Of a stretch of 64,000 nucleotides of DNA, positions 11,152 through 23,126 are shown in pieces. Location of the stretch: NCBI GenBank assembly GCA_001414485.1, contig LLEY01000032.1, positions 1 through 64,000 of the forward strand, given 5' to 3'. A program made the position numbers and the translations under genes. The DNA is from Calycina herbarum. Lineage: Eukaryota; Ascomycota; Leotiomycetes; Helotiales; Pezizellaceae. The notes beneath the pieces are model-generated. The model did not search any database and was not told the origin of the DNA. It saw only the letters and a program-made list of their open reading frames with translations. Each line of letters begins with the position of its first letter. The first letter of the stretch is position 1.

Positions 11152-11929
11152 GGCTAGAGGATTTCACAGTGATGTGATTATTCCCCTCTTGATCCGGTTT
11201 TTGTGTTGATACTTTGAGTATTGCTAGCGTTATTTATATTGACTAGAACTTCTTTATTGAAGATTTGTAGAAAGTAAAACTTACTATTCGAAAAATATAT
11301 ATTTCAGAAACATAGTCTTAAGATGAAAATCCGAGGTATAACTTGGAGGATGTTGTGCGTAAGCCGGTGGGTGAAAAGCAAGCCGGTAGGTAACCTAGTA
11401 GGTAAAAGATAAGCTGGTAGGTGAAAGGTAAATGGTGAATAAGAGGTAAGCTAGTAAGTAACAAGTAAGCTAGTAGGTAAAAGGTAAGCTAGCAAGTGAC
11501 GAGTAAGCTGGTAAGTAAGAGGTAAGCTAGCAAGTGAAGGGTAAGCCACGAGTAAGCCACGAGTAAGCTACGACTCAGAGATACTTCAGATATATATCTT
11601 GGAGTCTGTTCCCGAAATGAATGAGAGAGCTACCATGACCAACAACCCACACGCATATGAAAAATCTCATCTGAAAGATTTTGCTTTTATACTTCATCTC
11701 CTAGCCATCTATCTACCACCGCCTAGCTAAAGACAATGAATCATTTACCATTCTTTTCCCATCCTTATCCCAAGATCATCTCGCTGAAAAAGAAGCATTC
11801 GCTGATGCAAAAAACAAGAAACGCTAATGATCAAAAGCGACGCAGAATAATGATGAATGAAGGGGTAAACACGGCCTCTTCTCAGGTCCATGACTTTTCG
11901 TAAAATCCAAAATCTATCCATTTTCGATC
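11152..11929. other. Intergenic region holding a minisatellite
   Basis: Spacer between the bZIP start and the stop of the Hel2-type gene, both on the minus strand. It holds the bZIP promoter, the tandem repeat described separately at 11352-11578, and the presumed 3' UTR of the next gene. No coding frame is credible. Confidence 0.5.
11352..11578. repeat. Degenerate 19-bp minisatellite, shrinking to 11-bp units
   Basis: Imperfect tandem copies of a 19-base unit of the form RGTAAGCTAGTAAGTRANR, cleanest at about 11450-11545. They end in three 11-base units (GTAAGCCACGA type). Every unit contains GTAAG and often a second GTAAGT-like string, so the array is full of splice-donor-like sequence. It sits roughly 275-500 bases upstream of the bZIP start codon. 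Confidence 0.85.
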
Positions 11930-14401
11930 TCATCCCCAGTTCATAAGAACCTGCTTCTTTTTGCCCTGGTTCCCCTTTTTCTTCCCCTTCCCACTCACCT
12001 CCCCCCCTTCATTCTCATCCGCCATTCCAGAGCTACTTGGCTCCCCGCCATTTGCATTCCCGCCCCACGAAAACGAAGGACCAGCAGCCCCCCTCCCCCC
12101 ATCTCGTCTCACCATCCCCGATCCATACCCAAAAATCGAACTCTGAGGTTTAGCAGCCTTCGGCAACGCAGGAAAAGCATCACTTCCACCCGTCTTCCTC
12201 GGCGCAGCCCTCGAAGCCGGTCTCGAAGTAGGAGCAGAAGGTGGATTCGAAGACAGCCCAGAAGTAGAAGCGGTAGGTTGCACCCAAGGTACCGTCGTAA
12301 CATTTCCCTTCCCTTGTCGGGTTGCTGATCCCGCAGGTGGTGGGAGGCCCGGGAAGGCGTTATTTGATGGGGCGGTTAATGAGGATGAGGAGCCGCCCCA
12401 GGATTTGTTTTGGGAGACTTGAGAGCGTGAGGATTGAGCGGTGGAGGATTTGAGTTTTAGTACTCGTGTTGATTTTGCGGCTGATGGTTGACCGGAGGAT
12501 GCGGAGGTGGCACTGGGTGTGACTTTCGAGGCCCAGCCGAGTGGTATTGAATCATTGTTGGTACTTGTTACCGGTAATGAGGGGTAGTCTTCATTAATGG
12601 CCCGCCAGTCATTCCATGCTGTTCTCAGGGCATCTGACTTGGTTTTATCTTCGTACAGATCCGCAACTTCGCGAATCAGTGTTCCAAGAGCACTGGATGT
12701 GGTGTCTGAGAATAGAGCGAAAACCGAGTCGATGAGAGCTGTCGCAGTGAGTGCGTTAGTTTTGAAATATGATATCGAGTTTCGGAACTGGTCAAGTTTT
12801 GCTTGATCATTCTGAAGCATCGTCGTAGCTCGATCAATGACAACTCGATGTCGAAGCTGGCGAGCTTGCTCTTGTGACGATAAGTTTAACGATGATAGCT
12901 CAATATTTCCTACCCCTTCTGATACTACATTCACATTCGCTGAAGGACGTGGGGTATTGTTTCTTTGCGGTTCTTGCGCTGGAGGAGCCCGAGACTGCGC
13001 TGGCGTTGGCGCAGGAGCTGCAGTCAATTGGCCTCCAAAAGTTCGTGTAGTGATAGATTGGGCGCTCTGAATGGCCATTTGTCTGTGAAAAGCCTGCTCA
13101 TCCCGCCGTAGTGGTTGAGCAGTTGAAGCTGGTATTGGCTCCGCATTTGGGTCTCTTCCTCTCCCTCGTCCTCGACCATCTCTCTGCTCTCTCTGACTCC
13201 CACCACCTCTTCTCTCTTGAATATAAGGAGCTCTATAATCGAAAGATGCAATATCAACCACTCTCGCATCTCTTCGTACGTCCTTCGACAACGAGTCGCC
13301 ATGCTCCTTCAGTTGATGAGCTTTATAATCCATTTCCGTCTCGAAAACTTGAAATCTTTGCTCCACACATTGCCGTTCCATACATGGGAAATGTGCTTTC
13401 CGGAAGTGTAGTGTCAAAGTGTCAAAATTTTGGAAATATTGTGGAGGACCTTCTCTCCTATCGCAAATAAAGCATCGCTCGTGTTTCTCTCTGCAATGGA
13501 CATAAAGTTCGTCTTCTCCATAAAATCTCAGCCCACAGAATTGACACAGAGGGTGACCTTTAAATCCACTCTGATCGATAGCTCCTGGGTTGTCGTCTCC
13601 TTTTCGGTTGTGATTATGCAGCTCGGCTTTTGTATAAAGTTCATGTTCATGCGTAAATACTTTCTTATGCCGCGAGCACAAATCGCAAATCTCCTTGTGA
13701 TGTACATTTCTGACATGACGATGTAAATCTGGCCATCCCATGCATGCAACATCACAGTCCCCATCCGGACAATTGTATCGCAGTAATAACAGAGTATCTT
13801 CCCGCATATCATTATTTTCGTAGCGAATCCCAATATTCTCGTCGGTCAAACTGACAGGTGTATCGGCATCGCTATAATCCTCGTATCGCTTGACCGGATC
13901 ATCTGTGAAAATTACAAATGGCGCAGGTGTCTTGAATAAAGTTAGTATTGTAAACAAAAATGTGCGAAATTAACCTACCCTACAATGCGGACAATCCTTC
14001 GACTTGTATAACGCCCTCATCCTCAACGCACAAATATGGCAGGTCCGATGATTACAAGGCGCGAGCGCATTATGTACCACATCCGAAGCACAAATGAAGC
14101 ACACCTCCGCCTCATTATCTTCTTCAACCCCCTTCCCATCTTTCGCCAATTGCTGCCCATCATCAACTACCTCCGGTCGTAGGTTCGTACTCTTGCCCTG
14201 AGCTTTCTTCTGCGCTTGCGATAATCCACCACGGCCCTCTCCCCCTCTGCCACCTCTTTGCTGCTGAGGTTCCGATGAGCTCGCCATTCCTTGAGCATCG
14301 CCACGTCCTCTTCCTCTCCCTCGACCTCTTCCCCGACCTCCTCTAGAGCCATCTCCTCCTCGAGACTCGTTTGTTCCGTTTCCTAGTCCTTCCGACGCCA
14401 T
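11930..14401 (-). CDS. hel2: Hel2/ZNF598-type RING and zinc-finger E3 ubiquitin ligase
   Basis: Two exons (14401-13979 and 13930-11930) encode 807 residues; the 48-nt intron splits CPHCR from TPAPFVIF. The N terminus is low-complexity (repeated Arg-Gly). Next comes a C3HC4 RING, CFICASDVVHNALAPCNHRTC...CPHC, at about 95-140. Then follows a series of C2H2-like fingers (YNCPDGDCDVACMGW..H, CQFCGLRFYGEDELYVHCREKH, FICDRREG) as in Hel2/ZNF598. The C-terminal half is disordered and Ser/Pro rich, ending KKKQVLMNWG. The family ubiquitinates 40S ribosomal proteins of collided ribosomes and triggers ribosome quality control in the cytoplasm. The start at MASEG is chosen because upstream in-frame sequence is non-conserved and looks like 5' UTR. 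Confidence 0.88.
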
Positions 14402-15115
14402 TGCCACGTTTGAGCGGGTACTCTTGCCGAATTGGTTGCTGGCAGCTTCGTTATCCCGTTGGGTAAAACAGGTGAGTTCTGTAACCGTGAGTTTCTGTTG
14501 CGCAGAGGTTGTGTTTGTGGAATTTTGCAGTTGTGGGAAGCTGAGGTCGTTGATAATTTGAGGTTCAGCGGAAAAGTGGTGGGGCGAAAATGGCGGGGTC
14601 TTGATTCGCGGGTGTTGTTTGGCTGCGCAATTACGAACTATGAGTCTTACAGAACACACCTGAAGTAGGTGGCGCTGAACGGCAAGGAGTCAACTAGGTT
14701 TTGGGTACGATTACAGAGAAGAGCATATCACATTCACTCTGGGAGTGAACTGAAATAGGGAGGTATTACAACAAGGAGCCACGTGTGTAGCACGAGGCCT
14801 TTGGCGAGACTTACTCTCTTCGTAGCGATCGCATATTCAATTACAAATGGTTGTTTTGGAAAATCATTAATTTATCTTCTCACATAGGCTTTGGTCAAAG
14901 CAGCTCCAGTTCCACTCCCATATGAGCATAGGACCGTATCCATCCATCCTATCCAGATCATGCAAAGTAAACTCCTTGCCAAATCCAACCCCAAGCCCCA
15001 GATTATGCAACGCCCTGGCGGTTTCATAAAGCCAATTTGTCATTGAGTATCTCACAGGGCACCGATGATATCAGTAAACCAAAGCATCCCAGGCTTCCCA
15101 CAGGCCAATTTAGTT
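14402..15115. other. Intergenic region between Hel2-type and SWIB genes
   Basis: About 700 bases: promoter of the Hel2-type gene and 3' UTR of the SWIB gene. A 62-codon frame at 14867-15055 (minus) has no supporting feature and was not called. Confidence 0.5.
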
Positions 15116-16192
15116 TCACTCTTCTTCAATATCGTAAAGCTGCTTTCCTAGCAACTTATTCATGGTAAACATATGTACTTTGTCGGTCTTGAAGACTGAC
15201 TGCAATTTTTCGTCGCAAAGAATTTGGCGTTTGTCCGAGGGGTCTTGAAGTTCGTTTGCTTTGATGTATTCCCAGATCTTCTTGACTACTTGGGGTCTCG
15301 AAAGCTGTGATCGTTTAGTTTCAATATCCAAAGGCATTGTTGAATGCAAATGACTTACCGCAGCGTCGCCTACGAGATCTGCAAGAGGTGCTGAAAGGTT
15401 GTATTGTTTCTAGAAAAGTTTAGTTGTTGGACCAACATAACGAACATCAGATAACTCACATGAAAACCTCCCTTCTTTGGCTTCTCCTTGACCTCTCCAT
15501 TACTATCCAACTCCATATCACTATCATCCTCAGCCTTGACTTTCTTCTCGCTCTTTTTCTTCGGCGCCTTCTTCCTCACAATAGCCTTCTTCTTGGTATT
15601 TGCGCCGCCTCTTGTAGGTCTAGCTTTGCTATTCTCCTGAGCCTGTAAAAGCGCAGCCAATTTCGCATCATCCACTTCCTTGTTCTGCTTCCGCTTCTTC
15701 TTTGGTGGGGAGAAATCTTCTTCTTCTGACTCTTCCTTGCTTGCAGAGGGTGTTGATATGTCCGGGCTGATACTCGCAGAGCTGGCTGTAGGGGGTTCGG
15801 ATTTCACTTCAGTTTTGACATTCGAGTGACCGTTTGTCGGCGCAGGCGCAGGCGCAGGTTCGGGTTTGTTCTGAGCATGGTCGAATCGTTCGATAATGAG
15901 TGCTTTGACGGCGGACTAGAGATTCACATGTTTAGCGCTGCTTATTGCATGCAGATGGCGGGGGGGGGGGGTTTACCTTCTTGTCGGTGATGTCGATTCC
16001 GAGTTGCGCAGCCAGACTCTTGCGAATTTGACTTGTAGAAATGGTGTCCAGATTTCCCGAAGCCAGAATTTTGTCAATAATGGCAGAGTATTGCGCCCGT
16101 TCTGCGGGGAGTACTATGTTGCTTGTCAGCTTTGGGGTCGAATGCGCTGGGCAATGGAGGAGGTTGGGCTCTTCCTTACAAGGAACAGACAT
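15116..16192 (-). CDS. DEK_C and SWIB/MDM2 domain nuclear protein (Tri1/Uaf30-like)
   Basis: Spliced, the protein begins MSVPLLPAERAQYSAIIDKIL, a DEK_C-type helical domain ending in LGIDITDKK. A long Lys/Glu/Ser-rich linker with PKKKRKQNK and KKAPKKKSEKK follows (nuclear localisation signals). The SWIB domain ends the protein: KQYNLSAPLADLVG, LSRPQVVKKIWEYIKANELQDP, DKVHMFTMNKLLGKQL. Introns are inferred near 16105-16179, 15917-15976, 15415-15462 and 15306-15356. In yeast, related proteins act in chromatin and in the RNA polymerase I upstream activating factor; the exact orthologue is not decided here. Neighbouring genes give no functional hint. Confidence 0.82.
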
Positions 16193-17771
16193 CTCGAAGT
16201 CCTGCGAAAGCTTTCGTGGTAGGAAAGGCTACTTTGTTTTCTTGGAGGTAGGTAGGTGTATGGGTATCAATTTCCTGTGCAAGAAGATTGTTAAGTATTT
16301 CCAACCACACCAGGGGAGCTCATGTGAGGGTAGCTGGAACTTACAAGGGTGAAGTGGTCGGGTGGTGTTGAAAGTGACGGAAGTCTCTTTATGGTTGGAG
16401 AGCATGGGCATGCTATGCGACCAATGTTTGCTTGACAGCATGCGCCTACGTTTCAACGGCACCGAGTCGCAGTTGGTGGTTGAATAGGGAAAAGTAGGTC
16501 GGGTTTGATAGATCAATCTCTGTGTCAATATGGTGGTGGTGTTATTGTCCCCGATTCCAGGTCCAGAGCGCTGTAACAAGACAGGGTTGAATGCGGATCG
16601 GTTGCGGATCGGAATATACATTTTATCCGGCGCATGTTTCCCCTCTATTCCCGACTCAAACACTCATTTAATATTACTTATACATTGGAATCTAAGATTG
16701 TTGTCATTATCAGCATTACCTCGTTTCACGAATTCCATACTATCTTTACTAGTTTTTGATCCGGCCTCTTTTCTAATACTTGGAAGACGAGTTGTTTAAG
16801 CAGTTAGAGAGAATTTTACTTCATGATTCTAATATGTTCTCGGCTATACTAGAAACTTTCTATATTATAATGTACTGAGAAAAAACCCACTACGGTTTAC
16901 ATCTAAAATTTTCTCGTACCATCGTGAAGAACTGCGTTATTGACCGGGTATACTAAACAACCTCTTACCTACAGAGATCACATACATATTGTAACCCCGG
17001 AAGAAACCCTTTTGGAGGAAAGGAAAAAGCAGCCCCAAAACTCTTCGAAAGGTTCAGACTTTCAAATCCCATATCACAAAAAGGACCAAGAGATCAGGAA
17101 CACAGCAAGTAAACCTTCAACACAAATCTCACCTTTAAGAAAACAACACCTAACAACCACAAACCCCGATCTGAGAGCCACAAGAAAATCAGTTATACGA
17201 CAAACAAGAGAGAAAGATGGTAAAAAAGCTAAATCTCATACTCCATACTATCTAGTAGTAGTCTCGAAGAAGAAAAAGTAAAATAAACAACATAGAGTAC
17301 CATCCATCCCTTACTCAACACCCTCCCTATCCGACTCGCATTATACCCCCCCCCCCCCCCCCCCCCCCCCTCAACCCAAGATTGTGTATGTGTTTTCATG
17401 CTATCAACTCAATCATCCGCCCTCAAATCAGCCACCAGCCATCTGTACTCACGCCCAAACAGTCCTCGAAAGGTCTCACCACCCAGATCCCGAACCCACT
17501 CGAAGTCCATCCACATCAAAATTACAATTCCACCACCGGAGAAAGAAGAGAAAGAGGTATCTATCGTATTCCATTTCGTGTCAAAAGATGATTGATGATG
17601 CTCGTGAAGAAAGAAGAGAAGAATTGGAGTCTAGGATGACATTGTTGTGGAAAAAAGCCTCGGGGTTTCAAGCCGTTCTTTCATTGTTCGGATTGTGTGT
17701 TTTATATCTGACCCCATCCCATACATTTCGATTTCCGAGAGCCCAGGCACAGGTAATGATACCCCTCCACT
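16193..17771. other. 1.6 kb intergenic region with a C25 homopolymer
   Basis: Runs from the SWIB start to the Vps1 stop. It contains the SWIB promoter, an AT-rich stretch around 16780-16920 and the long C run at 17346-17370. Open frames at 16940-17281 and 17384-17788 are basic or low-complexity, lack homology I recognise, and sit in what is probably the Vps1 3' UTR, so they were not called as genes. Confidence 0.45.
17346..17370. repeat. Poly-C tract (25 C)
   Basis: An uninterrupted run of 25 C residues. Its exact length is likely to be unstable in the organism and unreliable in any assembly. Confidence 0.9.
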
Positions 17772-20090
17772 CTATTGCACTTGACTGACAATCTCGTTCG
17801 CACGTGATAGGGACTCGACCATTTGTTGACATTCTTTTCTCCGGCGGATTGTGTAATCGCTCTCCTTCAACAACTCCTCCAGCGAATCGGTACGGTACAT
17901 GTTTTCGAGAAGTTCCTTCTGCATCTCATCCTTTGTGAATCTGTTGTATCTTGGTTAGCTGATGTGTTTGTTTTGTGGATCCTGTTTCAAATTCGGGGGT
18001 ATAGCTTACTGGACAAGGTTTAGCATGATTGCTTTTGGAACCATGTCAATCAGGGTCTTCTTCACAATGCTAAAGTATGAGTTGATGAGAAGTTCTCAGC
18101 CGTGTTAGTTGCGACATTTTAAGCGGATTCTTGGGAAACTTACTAATAACTTCAACTTCGACACCTTCTCTCTCAGAAAGAGTCCCAGATGCCTTCAAGG
18201 ATGGCGGTGGTGCATCCATAGCTGCCATCTTCTTCTTATTTCTACCGGCAAAGAAACTTCCAAAGAAGCCTCCATTCTGATCCTGCATGACATCTAATAC
18301 CGGGCTCGATGCTCGGGCTGGAACTGCATTTGGGAGGACTTTGCCAGTTTTAGGATCGACTTGAACTGGCTTCGTTGGAGAGTGTTTCTCATTGACAATA
18401 GCCATGGCTCTATGGCCATTCAAAAAATCTGGATGGCCGGTGTTGATGTAGCAAGCCTCCATAGAGACCAAATCTTTGACGAGCTTGTTGGCTGGGTCCA
18501 TAGCCTTCTTGAAGAAAGCAATGACAACGGCATGGAACTTCTCCTTCAATCCAGGATAACGTCGGAAAAATTGCTTTCCAAGGAGTTGGGTGAGAATGCG
18601 AACGAGTTCGTCATAAACCAAGGAAACACACTTCAAACTTGGATCTTCCAAACGCTTGATCTGTTGCTTGACGATAAGCTCAAATGCTGTAGTTCCAACA
18701 AAAAGAGCGGGCGAGGATCCAGAAGAGTTGTACAAGATTGTTCTAATATCAACATCCTTGACTTGATCGAATGGATCAACCGCCTTGACACCATTAGAAT
18801 ATAATTCGTGGAAAACGAAACTGATTCTAGCACCACCAGAAAGTTCGACACTCGAAAGCTCTGTGTTGCTTCCCTCGAGCACTGTTCTCCACTCATTTGT
18901 GAATTCCGTGATGATGTTGAGCACAATATTTGCGCTGTTTCCAAGCATAGAATCTCCTAGACCTGAAAGCTCCTGGGTATATTTTTGCAACGATGCTGAA
19001 ATACGGGCCTTGATATCTGGAAGAGTCTGCTTAATGTGCATCATCAAGATGAGGTTAAGCTTTCTCGCCAAATATGGAGTTCCACAGTACGTGCTTTTGT
19101 TGCGATATGCCTTATGGTTCTCGAAAAAGTTCTTCTCGTTCTCCAACGCCGCTGTGATTTTCTTTTTGTTGTCAATATCCCTCTGGCCTCTGTTGACAAC
19201 TGGAACATATCCTAATCTGAGAGGAATGATCCGACCTGCCAAGATATCCACTACATCGGTTCCATCGTCCATCAAATCAACCTTTGTAAGAACACCAATT
19301 GTTCGCTGACCTTCCGGATCGACTTCTCGTGCTAGTTTCAACCCATCGGAGTTTGCCAAATCGGTATTCGCACCTGTGACAGCCAAGATGATAGCATTCG
19401 ACTTGCTAATCTGCTTCAGCACCATTTCCTTAATCTGCCTCTCAATATCTCTGGGTTGATCTCCGACTGGGACTTTGGTTAATCCAGGTAAATCGACGAG
19501 GGTAAGTGTGAGGACGTTCGGAGAGTATATTCGTAGGTTGATGGGCGCTGGAGAGATTCCTGCATTTCGTCCTGTCTTTGCCTCGGTTTCCTTGTCAATC
19601 TCCTCCCGAATCTTGTTAAAGTCGTGAAACTTCTGGCCAGGGATATGCAAAAACTCTCCCCATTCATCAGCATTTGCTTCCTTATCGCCCCCTGATGTCA
19701 ACTCATTTGAGACTCCATTTGTCTTCTCCTCGGCTGGCTGTCGATTGATGAGCTGGAGCACCAGCGGCCGTCTCGTCACAATACCGGTTCCTCGAGGTAA
19801 ACTATGTTTCCCAAGTCAGCTACAGCCTTGATCGTTGTGAGGTGGTGGCGGTCGCACAAGTCTCTTCCCACTATATTCTCCAGCACCGAACTCTTTCCAC
19901 TTGACTGACTTCCCACCACTACTATCTGGGGCAAATCGATAGGATTCTGCACGCCAACTGTGGTAAATACATCCTGAAGCTTGTTCACCAGTCTGAGAGT
20001 CTATTAGCATATGCGCAACGCGGATGGGGATCCAGGGGAGACGGACGTAATAAGGCCTGGGTCTGAGATACCGCCTTGCGCGGACGCCAT
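17772..20090 (-). CDS. vps1: Dynamin-like GTPase Vps1
   Basis: Vps1-type dynamins sever or remodel membranes at endosomes, Golgi, vacuole and peroxisomes. Spliced, the N terminus is [25 protein letters not shown]1 is GSQSSGKSS, and the dynamin signature [12 protein letters not shown] spans the second junction. G3 is DLPGLTK and G4 is TKVDLMDDG. The middle domain and stalk follow ([28 protein letters not shown]). There is no PH or proline-rich domain. A GTPase effector domain closes the gene: [21 protein letters not shown], then [21 protein letters not shown], ending EIVSQVQ. Introns lie near 20000-20046, 19799-19854, 18088-18144 and 17943-18010. The first donor (GTCCGT) is atypical. The absence of PH/PRD and the match to Vps1 rather than Dnm1 insert sequences favour Vps1. 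Confidence 0.92.
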
Positions 20091-20902
20091 GATGGGTGGG
20101 TTTGTGGGTTTGATAGGAGCGGTAACAGTGGACGTGTTCTCTAGCTGTAGATTTGGAGGGTATTGTATTAGCAAAGGCGAGTTGGGAGAGGTGTGGGTTT
20201 CGGGGGGTTGATGTGTCTAGAATTCTTGAGGTTTGGAGGGTGCATACGTAGCTTGGCGAGTCGTCGCCTTGTCTCAAATTGTGGCTCAACTCAGAGTGGC
20301 TCAAGTGACTGTTCGGGCTCTCTTCAACCTCGTCACCTATCCGAATCAACATTGGTACTTCTTAAAATCACCTCTATTTCGCAACGTGTTTTTTGAGAGA
20401 TAAGTAGTGCGTCCGGGATTTAGCTTTATATATCTTCGTGTTTCTAAAAAACCATAATTTCTGACTGAAGCAGACCAGAGCTCTCTCCCTCTTGGACGAA
20501 ACATCCGCTTTGTCGAGCTCAAGCTTCTGTGTTAGAACCACGCAACACCTCCCCCCCTGAACCAACGGCACGTTGCAATTCTCAGGTTGCCACCAAAATC
20601 TCTCGTAGGCCACCGAGTTTAGAGGCTGGAATTACGACTAGCCGCGTCTTCAATATTCGACAACTGCTCTAGGCTACACTTTAACCCTCGAGCACGTGAG
20701 TGTATATCAATTTCAACCTTCAATTTCGTCCATATCCTTGTCTTTTGATAGACTGGAGCTTTCCCGGATTACATCTCTTCGTACCCCCTATCGCCACCAA
20801 AAAGTAAGCAAGGCTACGAGAACTCTCCGATTCGGCTGACACAATCACCAATCAGTTACGAAAATACAACTCACCAAACCTCAACAAACAAAATCACCCA
20901 CC
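20091..20902. promoter_or_regulatory. Divergent promoter region between vps1 and ribokinase
   Basis: About 810 bases separate the two start codons on opposite strands. The ribokinase side carries a typical A/C-rich leader (CAAAATCACCCACC before ATG). No TATA or named operator can be called by eye. Confidence 0.5.
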
Positions 20903-22504
20903 ATGTCTCCCAAAATCATAACTGTAATTGGTTCTCTCAATACGGACCTTGTTACGCTTACCCCACGCGTTCCTCTAGGTGGTGAGACCTGTAAGTAAAA
21001 TGTGGTTTGATATTCGAAATGCATTTCCATACCCCTGCCACTCACACATATCGGAAATTATATTGAGAAGAGGAAAATGACTAATTTATTCTTTAGTGAC
21101 CGCAACATCATTCAGCACCGGCTCAGGGGGAAAGGGAGCAAATCGTAAGTCGATAGATGCTTTCTCGTTTTACACCCCACTGTTTCCATTTCAGCTAAGA
21201 GTTTCCGTCATTGCTCTCATAAGAGTCCTGAGCTTTGCTCTGAGTACACCCCGTCCCTCCGTGGCCTCTGGATTTTCGTAACAACTCAGGATATTATACG
21301 AGCACGTTTAGAAGAATGGGGAGTTAGAGTTTCTTATTCTTCTAAACCTTCTCGGATAATATAAGTAATTATCCTAGACTAGTGCGCATTATCAAAGTAA
21401 AGGAGGTTCACTCGGAGCTAAACCCGTGTTTCTTACACCATATTGCTCTAGCTTTTTGTATCAAAGGATTAATCGAGAATGTTTAGAAGTAAACCAGACT
21501 TTTGAATGATTCTCGAACAATACTTTCAATTATCCCATATTGTTTCACATATATCTGAATATTTTCTCTTCCTCTCTTCATATTTAAACCCCCCTTCGTT
21601 TAGCGGAATTCCCCTTTGAATACTTCCCAACGCTCAACCAAAATATAAGCTGAACCCCTCTATAGAAGCAGTAGCAGCCGCCCGTCTCTCACGACCAAAA
21701 CCCCCAACCACCACCAATGAAGAACCAATAACAGTAAAAATGGTCGGCGCCGTCGGCACAGACACCTTCGGCCCCTCCCTCATCTCAGGGCTCTCAAACG
21801 ACGGCATCGACACAACCTCCATCCTCACAATCCCCTCAAAGACAACAGGCGTAGCCGTAATCCTCGTCGAGTCATCCACAGGCGAAAACCGCATCCTCCT
21901 CGAACCAGGCGCAAACTACTCCCTCCTGCCCACCTCCTTCGTCGAACCCTCATCCCTAGGCTCCCCCCTCCCCACCGTCCTAATCCTCCAACTCGAGATT
22001 CCCCTCCCCACCGTCCTCCAAATCCTGAGAACCGCCCACGCAGCAGGAATACCCGTCCTCCTCAACCCTGCCCCCGCCGTGCCCCTCCCCTCAGAAATCT
22101 ACACCCTCATCACGCACCTAATCCTAAACGAAACCGAAGCTGCCCTCCTAAGCTCGCGTCCTCTCTCCGCCATAGAAGACCCCACATTCAACTGGTCAAC
22201 CATCACCTCGGAATTCCTTTCCCTCGGCGTGCAAAACGTCGTCATTACCCTCGGTTCAAAGGGTGCGTTTTTCGCGAGACAGGGGATGGAGGAGGGGATT
22301 TTGGTGCCGGCTAGTAAGGTGGAGAAGGTTGTTGATACTACAGCAGCGGGGGATACCTTCGTAGGCTCTTACGCCGTGAATGTAGTTCGATCCGGCACGG
22401 GGCTTGTAGACGAGGAGATCGTGGGGTTGGCTTGTAAGGCGTCAGCTAGGACTGTTCAGCGGATGGGGGCGCAGAGTTCGATTCCTTGGGCTGATGAAGT
22501 TTGA
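20903..22504 (+). CDS. Ribokinase (PfkB family)
   Basis: ATP-dependent phosphorylation of D-ribose to ribose-5-phosphate, in the cytosol, is the expected role. Exons 20903-20990, 21097-21144 and 21666-22504 join to 324 residues. The N-terminal sugar-binding motif is GSLNTDLV, with the GGETL lid and GSGGKGANQAVAAARL, a ribokinase signature completed only after the second intron. NPAPAVPLP and LNETE follow. PfkB signature 2 is DTTAAGDTFVGSY with the catalytic Asp. The second intron is 521 bases, about ten times the local norm, and contains a perfect 12-bp inverted repeat. The third exon is strikingly C-rich at third positions in its first half and not in its second. Confidence 0.88.
21306..21347. 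repeat. Perfect 12-bp inverted repeat inside the ribokinase intron
   Basis: GTTTAGAAGAAT (21306-21317) and ATTCTTCTAAAC (21336-21347) are exact reverse complements around an 18-base loop. It lies within the 521-base intron and could mark a small inserted element or fold in the transcript. Confidence 0.75.
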
Positions 22505-23126
22505 GTTTGCGGTGTTGTGTTGTGTTGTGAATCGAGGGAAAAGAATGAAAAGGTGATGCTTCTCTTCGGAGGATTTTGGTTCGGGTGGAAGGGGGGAAAG
22601 AAAATCATGAATTACGACGATCACGACGAAGAAAAGGAACGTGGGAGGAGAAAGAAAATGAGACCAAGTCTGAAGAAATAAGTGAGTTGAATTATTTCAA
22701 AAAAGTGATAAAATAAATACCAGTCTTCCTATCTCATCTTCCCCTCATCCCCTCGTTCTTTCATCCAGTATTGAAACCCTCGAAATCAAGGGCCAAGCCC
22801 AGACATGAAATCTATCCCCCCATTCATCAACGCATGTCTAAAACCACAAAAACAAAAAACAAAAGAGATTAAAAAAGCATTGGGAAACTCCATGTGATTT
22901 GCATAAGCCGCGGTGGTAAGCCCGGGAGGAAAAATAAACAATAACACCTTTACATGAAAATGCCCCATTGCCCAATTTCAAATGCCAGCCCCTTGTTTGA
23001 GGTTTCGTGGGCAAAATACAAAGTGTGATTCTGGTTCCCAGTCTTGGGGGGGAAAGAGAGCCAACCCCTCCTACGCCTAAAACCCCGGTTTGTGCTATAA
23101 TTTCCAAATAAATATCTCGCTTCTCT
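22505..23126. other. Convergent 3' region, no gene seen
   Basis: The ribokinase and Gid7-like genes converge here. The stretch should hold two 3' UTRs and terminators. No credible coding frame. Confidence 0.5.

Noticed and set aside
11352..11578. CRISPR-like array
   Set aside because: Units are degenerate, contiguous and without unique spacers; it is a minisatellite in a eukaryotic genome.
12597..13726. Plus-strand frames over the Hel2-type gene
   Set aside because: Antisense shadows of a well-supported coding exon.
14402..14659. N-terminal extension of the Hel2-type protein
   Set aside because: Open in frame but low in conservation and unlike family N termini; treated as 5' UTR.
16940..17281. 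Basic 113-codon frame
   Set aside because: Composition is low-complexity, no homology, and it lies in a probable UTR beside a C25 tract.
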